Of a DNA stretch of 64,000 bases, positions 17,093 to 27,400 are shown in pieces. The number at the start of each line of letters is the position of its first letter. Position 1 is the stretch's first letter. Source of the stretch: an uncultured Collinsella sp. (GTDB lineage: Bacteria; Actinomycetota; Coriobacteriia; Coriobacteriales; Coriobacteriaceae); contig UQWV01000002.1 of NCBI GenBank assembly GCA_900544845.1, forward strand, positions 1 to 64,000, written 5' to 3'. A model generated the notes under the pieces. The model saw nothing but the letters and a program-made list of their open reading frames with translations, had not been told where the DNA came from and did no database searches. A program made the translations under genes and the position numbers.

Positions 17093-18616
17093 ATGCCGTG
17101 CACAACGATTTTGGTTGGTAAGAACGCGAGCTACGACGGGTCGACGCTTGTTGCCCGCAATGAGGACTCGTCCAATGGGGTATTCGAGCCCAAGCACATG
17201 CGCGTAGTGCATCCCGACGAGCAGCCGCGTGTCTACACGAGTGTCCTGAGCCACCTGACCGTTGAGCTGCCCGACAATCCCATGCGTTACACGAGCGTCC
17301 CCGACGTTGTCCCGGGTCATGGCATTTGGGCCGAGGCCGGCTTCAACGAGCTCAATGTTGGCATGTCCGCAACCGAGACGCTTACCACCAACGAGCGCGT
17401 CCGCGGCGCCGATCCGCTCGTGGACTACGTGCCCGCCAAGGGCAACGAGGGCGAGGACGGCTATGTGCCGGCGCAGCCCGGCGGTCTGGGCGAGGAGGAC
17501 ATGGTGACCCTGGTGCTGCCGTACGCCAAGTCCGCCCGCGACGGCGTGCGCATTCTGGGCGACCTGCTTGAGCGCTACGGTACCTACGAGAACAACGGCA
17601 TCGCCTTTAGTGATGTGGACGAGATCTGGTGGCTCGAGACCATCGGCGGCCACCACTGGATCGCCAAGCGCGTGCCCGATGACGCCTATGTGACCATGCC
17701 CAACCAGCTGGGTATCGACAGCTTTGACCTGGACGATGCCGAGGGCACCCAGGCAGATCATATGTGCTCTGCCGACCTGCGCTCCTGGATGGCCGAGTGG
17801 CATCTGGACCTGACGCTGGGCGTCGGGGGCGACGGTCCGGCGACGGTCTTTAACCCGCGCGAGGCCTTTGGCTCGCACAGCGACAGTGACCACGTCTATA
17901 ACACGCCGCGCGCCTGGTATATGCAGCGCTGCCTCAACCCCAGCGATGTATGGGACGGTCCCGACGCCGACTACACGCCCGAGAGCGACGACATCCCTTG
18001 GAGCCGCGTGCCCGAGCGCAAGGTGACCATCGAGGACATCAAGTACGTGCTTTCGAGCCACTACCAGGGCACGGAGTACGACTGCTACGGCAGCAAGGGC
18101 ACGCCCGCCACGCGCGGTGCCTATCGTCCCATCGGCATCAACCGCAACAGCCAGCTTGCCGTGTTGCAGCTGCGTCCCTATGTACAGCCGGCGTATCGCG
18201 CCGTGCAGTGGATGGCGTTTGGCTCTAACTCGTTTAACGCGCTCGTGCCGCTGTACGCCAATGTCGAGACCATGCCCGAGTACTATGCCGACACGCAGGC
18301 TCGCGTGACGTCCGAGAATTTCTATTGGGCAAATCGCCTGATCGGTGCCTTGGCCGATGTTCGCTTCCATGAGTGCGGTCGTGCGGTCGAGGATTATCAG
18401 GAAAAGGTCGGCGGCATGGGCCACAAGCAGATTCACGACGTTGACGCTGTCGTGGCCGCGCTGCCCGAGGCCGAGGTGCCCGCCGAGCTTGCCCGCGCCA
18501 ACGAGGAGTTTGCCGAGCGCGTGCGGGTGGAGACCGATGCTCTGTTGGGCAAGGTCCTCTACACCACGAGCTGTGCCATGAAGAATTCCTTCGCGATGAA
18601 CGACAATGTGAGGTAA
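17093..18616 (+). CDS. C69-family dipeptidase
   Basis: C69 peptidases are N-terminal nucleophile hydrolases that cleave dipeptides; the mature enzyme starts with the catalytic Cys. Here the protein begins MPCTTILVGKNASYDGSTLV, placing that Cys at position 3. It continues with NEDSSNGVFEPKHM and the later family block IDVDEIWWLETIGGHHW-type sequence (DEIWWLETIGGHHWIAKRVP). At 507 residues it matches the family. ATG 17093 is preferred because AGGAGG ends 6 bp upstream; the ATG at 17087 abuts it. There is no signal peptide, so it acts in the cytoplasm on imported peptides. A hairpin follows the gene. Confidence 0.9.
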   Translation: MPCTTILVGKNASYDGSTLVARNEDSSNGVFEPKHMRVVHPDEQPRVYTSVLSHLTVELPDNPMRYTSVPDVVPGHGIWAEAGFNELNVGMSATETLTTNERVRGADPLVDYVPAKGNEGEDGYVPAQPGGLGEEDMVTLVLPYAKSARDGVRILGDLLERYGTYENNGIAFSDVDEIWWLETIGGHHWIAKRVPDDAYVTMPNQLGIDSFDLDDAEGTQADHMCSADLRSWMAEWHLDLTLGVGGDGPATVFNPREAFGSHSDSDHVYNTPRAWYMQRCLNPSDVWDGPDADYTPESDDIPWSRVPERKVTIEDIKYVLSSHYQGTEYDCYGSKGTPATRGAYRPIGINRNSQLAVLQLRPYVQPAYRAVQWMAFGSNSFNALVPLYANVETMPEYYADTQARVTSENFYWANRLIGALADVRFHECGRAVEDYQEKVGGMGHKQIHDVDAVVAALPEAEVPAELARANEEFAERVRVETDALLGKVLYTTSCAMKNSFAMNDNVR

Positions 18617-18634
18617 AGCCGACCTTGCAACGAG

Positions 18635-18673
18635 CGAGCGGGGCAAACGCCGTCGAGGGCTTTGCCCCGCTCG
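18635..18673. terminator. Hairpin after the dipeptidase gene
   Basis: 13-bp stem CGAGCGGGGCAAA/TTTGCCCCGCTCG with a 13-nt loop. There is no T run after it, so it may be a processing or Rho-assisted site. Confidence 0.5.
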
Positions 18674-18764
18674 ATTCCTACCTTGGCGGTAAAACGATTT
18701 TGTGTCGTTCGCCCAATCTTGGGTACAAGAAGGCCAATGCAGTTGTTCATGATTGGAGCCAACC

Positions 18765-19181
18765 ATGGTTATGAAACTCGATCAGCTTGTTAACGGTGCC
18801 ATCAACGTGGGCTTCGGCGCCGCCGCCGTTGCCGTCGAGGGCGGCAAGAAGGTCCTTGACGACCTCAATACCAAGGGCGAGCAGGTCCGCAAGGATGCCG
18901 GCACCCCCGATATCGCCCGCAGCGTGTCTGACATGTTCGAGCAGGCGGGTGGCACCATCTCCGACCTGACCGAGCGCCTGGGCATGCAGGGCGAGACTGC
19001 GGCGCAGCGCGTGCTCGACGAGCTCATCCTGGCCCGCGTCCGCGTTATGACCGCCCCTGAGCGCACGGCCTTTTTGGCCCATGTGCGCGACATCGTCGAT
19101 TCGGTCGAGGACAACGTGACCTCGGTGCCCGTCGAGTCCGTTGAGCCCGACGACGCAGAGGACGCCGAAGAGGCCGAGTAG
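18765..19181 (+). CDS. Phasin-like helical protein
   Basis: The 138-residue acidic protein is helical (DQLVNGAINVGFGAAAVAVE, GGKKVLDDLNTKGEQVRKDA, LDELILARVRVMTAPERTAF) and ends in a run of Asp, Glu and Ala. Such phasin or poly-hydroxyalkanoate-granule-like small proteins are often encoded next to AarF/UbiB kinases. ATG 18765 has GGAG six bases upstream. It ends 8 bp before the UbiB gene. It may be a regulator or partner of that kinase; the function is inferred only from position. Confidence 0.75.
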   Translation: MVMKLDQLVNGAINVGFGAAAVAVEGGKKVLDDLNTKGEQVRKDAGTPDIARSVSDMFEQAGGTISDLTERLGMQGETAAQRVLDELILARVRVMTAPERTAFLAHVRDIVDSVEDNVTSVPVESVEPDDAEDAEEAE

Positions 19182-19189
19182 CAGCGCAG

Positions 19190-20953
19190 ATGGCAGATTC
19201 CACCACCGATTACAACAATCTAGATCCCTTGGGTGACGAGACGGCGGTTGTCGATGAGGTTGAGGCCGCCGTCTCGGGCGCTCGCAAGAAGCCGCGCGCT
19301 GTCGATATGGTCCCCGAGGAGCCCGACGCGATGGCGCCGGACGAGGAATACCAGCTCACGCCGGCAGGTCGTCGTGAGCGCATTGGGCAGATCGTTCGCC
19401 TGATCAAAAAGTATCGCGTATGGGATAACCTCACGCCGGTGCGCCTGCGTCGTCTGCTCGAAGAGCTCGGCCCCATGTTCGTTAAGATGGGGCAGATTCT
19501 GGCCAACCGCTCCGAGATTTTGCCGCAGCGGTTTTGCGACGAGCTGCGTCGCCTGCGCTCCGACGTAGAGCCGGTGCCGTATGAGGTAGTGCTCCGCTGT
19601 CTGGAAGAGGAGTACGGCCAGCGCTTGGGGCAGATGTTCGACGCGATCGACCCCAACCCGCTCGGAAGCGCGTCGCTCGCGCAAGTTCACCGTGCCCGTC
19701 TGGTGACGGGCGAGGACGTGGCCGTTAAGGTCCAGCGCCCCGGCGCGCAACAGGTCATGGCGCAGGACATCGACATCATCCGTTCGGTGGTGCGCATCGT
19801 TTCCAAGTTCGTCAACACCGATCAGTTTGTTGACCTGCACGGCGTGGTCGAAGAGCTGTGGACCTCGTTTCGCGAGGAAACCAACTTTTTGGCCGAGGCC
19901 AAAAACCTCAACGATTTCTATGAGTTCCACAAAAGCGTGCATGGCGTGTCGTGTCCCAAATCCTACTTGGACCTTTGCACCGAACACGTCGTGGTCATGG
20001 ACTACATTGACGGCATCTCGATTGCCGATCCCGAGCGCCTGGTGGCCGAGGGCTATGACCTGGAAAAGATTGGCTCGGCGATTGTCGAGGACTATTCGAC
20101 GCAGGTGCTCGATGACGGCTTTTTCCATGCCGACCCGCATGCGGGAAACATCATTCTCAAGGACGGCATCGTCTACTTTATCGACCTGGGCATGGTCGGG
20201 CGCATGTCGAGCCACGACCGCGGTATCGTTAAGGACATGATTTTCGCCGTGGCCGAGGGTGACGTTCCCAAGCTCAAGGACTCGCTTATGCGCTTTGCCG
20301 TGACACGCGGCGACTCGGCCGAGCTTGACCATTCGGCCTTTTTGTCCGATCTGGACTTTATCGTTGCTGACTTCGCGGGTCTTGACCTTAAGGATCTTGA
20401 TATCGGCGAGTTTTTGACCTCGCTGCTAAATTTGGCGCGCAAGAACGATGTTGAGCTGCCGAGCGTGGTGACGATGTTCGCCCGCGGCATGGTGACGCTC
20501 GAGGGCCTGCTGACCGAGTACATGCCCAACGTCAACATGATCCAGATCATCCAGACGCATATCAAAAACGAGAAGAGCACCTATGCGCGCGTCCGCGAAA
20601 TGGGGCGCGATCTTGCCGCGAGCAGCTATCGCGCGGCAAAAGGCTCGCTCGAGGCGGCCGAGTATCTGGGCTTGGCGTCGCGCATGCTCACGCGCGGCCA
20701 GCTTAAGCTAAACACACAGATCATGAGCAGCGATAAGGCGCTGCGACAGCTGGGCGGAATTATCGACCGCATGTCGATGGCAATTGTGATCGCCGGTCTG
20801 TTTATCGGTTCGTCGGTGGTGTACTACGCACGCATCGAGCCGGTTGTGTTTGGTATCCCGGTTATTGGCTTTATGGGCTACGTGAGCGCGCTGGTGCTGG
20901 CGCTGATGCTGGGCCGCGAGATCTGGCGCAACAGCCACGGCGGCAAGCGTTAA
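19190..20953 (+). CDS. AarF/ABC1/UbiB-family atypical kinase, membrane-anchored
   Basis: The 587-residue protein has the UbiB family KxGQ block (LGPMFVKMGQILANRSEILP near residue 100), the ATP-binding AVKVQRPG, the catalytic FHADPHAGNI and the metal site FIDLGMVGR. Two hydrophobic helices close the C-terminus (about residues 530-580). UbiB proteins support ubiquinone or isoprenoid-lipid metabolism through an unusual ATPase activity. This lineage is not known for ubiquinone, so a role in menaquinone or other prenyl lipid handling is an inference. The N-terminal 60 residues are acidic and low in complexity. It is coupled to the phasin-like gene. Confidence 0.9.
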   Translation: MADSTTDYNNLDPLGDETAVVDEVEAAVSGARKKPRAVDMVPEEPDAMAPDEEYQLTPAGRRERIGQIVRLIKKYRVWDNLTPVRLRRLLEELGPMFVKMGQILANRSEILPQRFCDELRRLRSDVEPVPYEVVLRCLEEEYGQRLGQMFDAIDPNPLGSASLAQVHRARLVTGEDVAVKVQRPGAQQVMAQDIDIIRSVVRIVSKFVNTDQFVDLHGVVEELWTSFREETNFLAEAKNLNDFYEFHKSVHGVSCPKSYLDLCTEHVVVMDYIDGISIADPERLVAEGYDLEKIGSAIVEDYSTQVLDDGFFHADPHAGNIILKDGIVYFIDLGMVGRMSSHDRGIVKDMIFAVAEGDVPKLKDSLMRFAVTRGDSAELDHSAFLSDLDFIVADFAGLDLKDLDIGEFLTSLLNLARKNDVELPSVVTMFARGMVTLEGLLTEYMPNVNMIQIIQTHIKNEKSTYARVREMGRDLAASSYRAAKGSLEAAEYLGLASRMLTRGQLKLNTQIMSSDKALRQLGGIIDRMSMAIVIAGLFIGSSVVYYARIEPVVFGIPVIGFMGYVSALVLALMLGREIWRNSHGGKR

Positions 20954-21103
20954 TGATTTCCCGGGGTCGGGGAAACGGGTTATTTTGCTCGGCACCCCAT
21001 CCCCACCCTTTTCTATCGCAAACCATAGCTTTTACCTTGGGCTTCGCCTGTGTGCGGGGCCCTTTTGCGTGCTACCATATCGACAGTAATAATCGATGGC
21101 CTA

Positions 21104-21274
21104 GATGGTGGTGCGGAGACGCACGAATGCGCGGTTTTCCTGCGCGTTTGGGAGAATCGGGGTGCAAGTCCCCGGCTGTGCCAGTAACCGTAATTCCTCT
21201 TGGCCCGGGATGGCCGCGTCGCAGATCGGACGACGCGCCCGGGTCGGTAAGGTTAAGTCGGATCGCCTCCCATC
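21104..21274 (+). promoter_or_regulatory. Cobalamin riboswitch
   Basis: The region is closed by GATGG (21104) and CCATC (21271). It carries the B12-box core GGTGCAAGTCCCCGGCTGTG (21160-21180) followed by CCAGTAACCGTAA, and the 3' conserved part AAGTCGGATCGCCTCCC. These are the hallmarks of adenosylcobalamin-type riboswitches. The 145 bp between it and the ATG at 21419 should hold the expression platform, including a GGGGGACCCC-GATG-GGGGT hairpin. It would lower expression of the downstream surface protein when B12 is abundant. Confidence 0.88.
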
Positions 21275-21418
21275 TTGCACGCGGCCGCGGCGCATGCCGC
21301 CGGTACGCGTTGGGCTCTGGAGGGAAGGGGGACCCCGATGGGGGTACTCGAGCGCAATACGCGCGATGACGTGGGGCAGCCGCTGGGCAATGCTCCAAGT
21401 GCAGACAGTAGGAGACAA

Positions 21419-24400
21419 ATGGATATGTTTGAGGACGAGTGTCAGCGTGCCTCGTGGCGTCGTCATGGGGTGATTGCGCGCGGCGTAGCCAGGCGCGGTC
21501 TGGTGGCCTTCCTGGCGTTTGCCATGGCTTTTGGCACCACGCCGGCACAGCTGTGGGCCGAAGGCGCCGAGGGCATTGCCGACGCCGTGACTCAGGCCGC
21601 GACGGGCGGCGAGGGCGCGGCGGCCGACGATGGCGCTGCTGCCGATACCGGTGTGAACGGTGCGCCGGCGAGCGCTGCTGCCGATGGCGCCGACGCGGAT
21701 CAGGGCGCAACTGCGAGTGCCGCGAATGGCGATGACACCGACACGGGCAACGCGACTGAGTCTGAGAACTCTGCTGCGACGCCTGTCGCTTCGGAGCAGG
21801 GCGAGCCGAAGGCCGCTGCCGCTTCTGCCACGACGCTTTCCAGCGAGGCCAAGGTCTTCATCCAGGACACCAAGGATAAGGACAACTCGTATTCCACGAA
21901 GTCGGGGGCGCTCAAGGCTGGCGAGACGCTTTGGGCAAACATGTACGATGAGGACGAGGATGACCTCTACGGTTCTTCCTACTCCGTCGACAATCCCGGC
22001 ACCTGGACTTACGCCTGGCTTGCCGGCACGACCAAGGCCAGCAGCAACGTTGCCGACTACACCGAGGTCGTAGGCAACGAGCAATCGCTCACCGTTACCG
22101 ATGCCATGGTGGGCAAGTACCTCATCTGCAAGGTGACGGCGGATGGCAAGGACTACTACGGCCCCTCGGTTTCGTACGGCTCGGGCATTAACCCCAACTA
22201 CATCCCCGGCCCCGTGCTGGACGCCGGCCAAATGGAGCTTTACAGCGTCAAGCTGAATAGCGACACGCCGAGCATAGGCGATACTCTGACGGCGACTCCG
22301 TACAAGGATTGGTCGAGCCCCGCGGGCTCTGACGCCAAGGTCACCTACACCTGGTCCGCTTCCACCTCTTCCTCCTCGGGCTTTACCAAGATCGAGGGCG
22401 AGACGGGCGCTACGCTCGTGGTGGGCGACGACCTCGAGGGTAAGTACATTAAGGTCGAGGCCACTGCCGGCGTCAACACGGTGAGCAAGACCACTTCCAG
22501 TAAGGTCAAACAGGCCGGTGCGGTCGAGATTTCGGCCGTGTCCATTATCAACACCAAGGACAACACGAGCGTCTTTGCGGTGGGGGATACCGCTAAGGCT
22601 CGCGCCAAGGAGAAGGGCGGTGCGTCCGGCGCGTTCGTCGACGCGAGCAAGCTCAACTATCAGTGGCAGTGCTCTGACACCAAGAGTGGCACGTATACCG
22701 ACATTGCGGGCGCCACGGGTGAGACCCTCGAGCTTACCGACGCTTTGGGCGGCAAGTACCTCAAGTGCAAGGTGTCTTCGAAGATCGGCTCTTATAGCTT
22801 GACCAACTCGACGGGCGCTCTCGTTGCGGCTACCGGTTCAATTAATATCACCAAAGTGTCCATGAGCCCCTCCTCGGGCAAAGTCGAGGTTGGTTCCACG
22901 ATCACGGCGACCGCCACGGCGGGTTCCACCGACGTTACCACCGATTCGCATGTCACGTGGCAGTGGTATAAGGGCACCTCGAACACCGCAAGCTCGTGCA
23001 ACACGCCTATCGAGGGTGAGACCGGCAACACACTGACAGTGACCGCTGCCCTTAAGGGCTACTACGTCGTGGCCAAGGCCAACGGCGGTTACGGTGAGCA
23101 GAGGCCTAACGGCTATTATGCGGCGGGTCCTGTCTCCATCGCTGGCCAAGTTGAGCTCTATGACGTGCAGTTTGAGGGCTCTCCTGCCACCAACGGCGTG
23201 CACGTGGGCGATAAGCTCAAGACTAAGGTGCGCAAAAAGGACGGTTCGCGCTACAGCTATATCGACCGCACCGATAATGTGACCTACCAGTGGCAGTATG
23301 CAAATAGCAGCTCGAGCTCCGACTCCGCTTACACCGATATCCCCGGTGCCACCGAGGCCGCCTATACCGTTGACGCTGCCTATGCCGGCAAGTATCTGCG
23401 CGTGAAGGTGACGAGCGAAAACACCGTTTCCAGCACGCAGAAGAAGAGCTCATACGGCCAGACTGTTGCCCCGCTCGGCCCCGTGACGCTTAAGGGTCAG
23501 TACAAGCTGGCAGGCATTGAGCTTGCCGATAAGAACGTTACGCTGAGCGTGGGTTCAAAAATCACGCCGAGTGTGCAGGTGCCGGGCAGCTGGTCGGGCT
23601 CGACGGAGGATGTGCCCGACGATGCCGAGCTCACCATGGCGTGGTATGCCAAGGGCGAGGGCGATGCCGATTGGACCGAGCTTACCGACGGCATCGATAC
23701 GACCGATGGCAGCCTGACTATTTCAGACGTGCTTGTTGGCAAGCGCATCAAAGTTACGGCGAGCGCCCTCGACAACACCGTTGAGTGGGTTTCGCCCGAT
23801 AGCGTTACCGCAGCGGGGGAGTATAACCTGCTGCGCGTGACCACTACGCCGCAGATCAATAGCGATTCGACCCATCTCGTCTCGGGCGATAGCGTTAAGG
23901 CGACGGCGCAGGCCAAGCGTGCCGACGGTTCGACCACCAACGGTATCGACGTCACCGACCGGGCGACTGTTGCCTGGTATGCGGCCGACGACGCGAAGGC
24001 TCCCGCGGCCGACTGGACGCTTCTGCCCGATATGTCGGGCGCCACGGCAACGGTTTCGGCTTCTGCCGCGGGTAAGTATCTGAAGGCTGTCGCCACGAGC
24101 GGCAGCTCGACGGTTGAGCTCGTCTCTGTCAATCCCGTGATCGCCGCAGGCTCGCTTGAGGCCGCAGTCCAAAAGCTCAACGATGCCAATAAGCAGATCG
24201 CTGTTGATTACAGCGCCAAGGGCGGCAACGTCAACGATGTTCTGAAGGCGCAGCTTGCCGATCTGGGATTTACCGATATCGACGTCAAGGTCTCTGAGGG
24301 CGGCGTTACCTTTAAGGCCGGGGACGCCAAGGCTACGGTCGGTATCTCCGACGCCCAGGATAAGACCAACGGCGATGTGACGTTCTTCTTCATTGACCCC

Positions 24401-27400
24401 AACGACTACACCGGTTACAACATCGACGGTCTGCGTAGCGCCGATGTGGTGTTTGAGCTGTCGCGCGATGGCAAGACCGAGTACTACCAGCCCAACAAGT
24501 CGGTGCAGGTTGCTTGGGACGAGGCCCGCGTTCAGCAAATGCTCGACGATGCGGCCGAGCAGGTTGCCATCGGTTACGCTGCGGGCGATTCGGCCGAGTC
24601 CGTTACGTCTAACCTCACGCTTCCGTACCGCGCGGGTTCTAAGAACAAGTTCGAGGTTAGCTGGAAGAGCTCCGACGGCGATGTCATTTGGCCGTCCGGT
24701 TATGGCTGGGACGACTACACCGGTAAGGTGACGCGCGTTTCGAGCGATCGCACCGTAACGCTGACCGCGACGGTTTCGTTTGTGAGCGGTGGCCCGAGCG
24801 ATGTCGAGGGCTCGCACGACTTCGCCGTGACCGTCAAGGGCGACCCCGAGAAGGTCGCTGCCGACAAGAAGGCACTGCAGGAGAAGGTCGATGCGGCCTT
24901 TACCTACGACAATATCAAGTACTTCGACACCAAAACGGTTGCCAACAAGGACGGCCTGACCGCCGACCTGCAGATGCCGCGCACGAGCACGCTCAATATC
25001 GACGGCAAGTACTACAAGGTCGAGTACTCCGCCAGCACCGATGACATCACGTTTAACGGTTACAAGGGCACGGTCTACCAACCGCTGCCTGGCACCGAGG
25101 CAGCGAAGACCAAGGTCACCCTTACGGTGACCGATAAATCCAACGCCGAGGTCACGGCAAGCAAGACCCTCGACTTTGCGATTGCTCCGCAGGACCAGGA
25201 CGAGCTCGATGCCGAGCTTTCTCTTATGGAAAAGGCGAAGACCGGCTATGCTGCCGCCATTCTGAATGGCCAGGACGCTAGTGCCGTTTCGACCGACATG
25301 CACGCGTTCCAGAAGGCGTATCTTGATGCCGACGGCAACCTTGCCTGGAGCTACAACAAGGCAACGACCGATTCGACGTCCCTTGGCATTGTTCCGGTTG
25401 ACCTGCCTGGTTATGACGCGATGTCCGGTCAGGACTGGCGCCTGTTTAAGTCGAGCAACAGCTCCATTGTTTCTGCCGAGAATCTCAAGGTCACGCAGCC
25501 GCAGTACAACACCAGGGTTGTCGTTTCCTCGCGCCTGACGAGCGAGAAGTACGCTCGCTACGCTGAGCGCTATCCTGGCAACGCTACGTACGCTAAGCTT
25601 GCCAACCAGGACGTGTCGGCAAAAATCACGGTTCTGGGCACGAGCGGCCAAAACAGCCCGGAAGTGACGGCGACGTGCTCCGTCATTGGCATCGATGCCA
25701 AGGGCAAACAGCAAACGTGGGCTGCCGCGACGCAGTACACGCTCAAGAATGGCTCGACGGCCGCCGATCTTTCCGAGGAGCTCTTTAAGCAGGCCGGTCT
25801 CAAGGCCGACTACGATCCCAACGGCTCTTGGGGTTGGGTGCTCAATTCCATTACGTCGCCTTTCGACGCCGATCGCACCCTTGCATATGACGCTGCTACG
25901 GGCGCATATTGGCAGCTATTCATTAACGGCGTCGCTGCATCGGTGGGTGCCGGCAACTACATCCTCGAGGCGGGCGACTCTGTCGTCTGGGGTTACTCGA
26001 AGTACGGTGACGCTGCGCCCACCGACCAGCTTTCGGTAAGCTGCGCCGTTATCGGCCAGGACGCTTCGGGTGCTCAGCAAACGTGGGCTCAACCTACGAC
26101 TGCGTTGGTGGAAGAGGGCGCAACTGCCGCCGACCTTTCCGAGCAGGTCTTTAAGCAGGCCGGTATTGGCGCCGACGTCCAAACCGGTTCGTATGGTTGG
26201 TTCCTCAATTCGCTGACTTCTCCGTTCAATAAGAGCGTGAAGCTTTCGACCGTACAGGTTAACGAAAGCACCTGGAAGTCCTGGCAGTTCTTCGTTAACG
26301 GCAAGATGGCCAATGTCGGCGCCGGCAACTACACGCTTAAGGCCGGCGACGAGGTTGCCTGGGTCTATGGTTCCAATGGCACCATGCCCGGTCAGGTTTC
26401 TGTCTCGATGGAGATCATCGGCAAAAAGGACGGTAAGGCCCAGCGCTGGACCGATCCTTCGATGCAGGTGTTTGTCGAGGGCACGACGATCAAGGACGCC
26501 ACTGCCGCCTACTTTGATACCTTGGGCATCAAGTCCGAGATGTACGATCAACATGGCTTCTGGGGCGTTCACAGCCTTGTCTCTCCGCTTGACGGCACTA
26601 AGTTGGCCGGCGCTTGGTCGTTCTTTGTTAACGGTGTTCCCGCAAATCAGCTTGACAGTGACTACGTGCTCAAATCGGGCGACACGATTGTCTGGGCTTA
26701 TGCTCCCGGCGATACGGTGCCTAATCCCGACGAGGTCGTAGTCGATCCGAGCGCCCCGCGTCCGACCGATTGGAAGTCCGATTGGGATGGCAAGTCCAAT
26801 GCGGCGGTCGAAAACGTTTCGACGCCTACGGGTGCGCTAGCGAGCTCCTGGACGTTCGATTGGAAGGCATATTCTGGTTCGGCGTATCCCAACGCGAGTG
26901 AACCTATCGTTGTGAACGGCAACGTGTATCTTGCCGTCAACAAGCGCTTGCTAAAGATTGACGCCGAGTCGGGCAAGGTCCTTGCCGAGTCGAATCTTAA
27001 GACTGCGGTCGGTTACACCTCGCGTCCGATTTATGCGAACGGTTTGGTTATCGTTCCGCTTGACGGCGGTGCGGTCCAGGCCCTGACGGCTGACGCGCTC
27101 ACAACGGTTTGGGTCACTGACTCCGTGAGCAGGACTGCTCAGTCGAATTCTCAGCTGACGGTTGATGGCAATTACCTCTATGTCGGCACCGTTGATGTCG
27201 ACTATGGAACGAGTACGTACAATAACGGTCATCTGACGCGTATTAATATCCTGACCGGCGCTGTTTCTTGGCAGCATGTCAATGCCGACGAGGGTTATTA
27301 CTGGACGGGCGCGACGGTGGGCGATGACTATGTCTTGGTTCCCACCAGTGCCGGTACCGTCGAGATGCTCAGCAAGTCTTCGGGCGATGTGCTTGGAAGT

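Noticed and set aside
17078..18766. Long minus-strand frame (562 codons) opposite the dipeptidase gene
   Set aside because: It is antisense to a clear C69 peptidase, has His/Gly/Val-rich composition typical of a shadow frame in GC-rich DNA, and no ribosome binding site.
21275..21418. Earlier in-frame ATG for the giant surface protein
   Set aside because: The codons before 21419 overlap the end of the riboswitch and its expression platform, and no ribosome binding site precedes them.
23723..25714. Minus-strand 663-codon frame inside the giant surface protein gene
   Set aside because: Shadow of the repeat-rich + strand gene; composition is biased and no family is matched.
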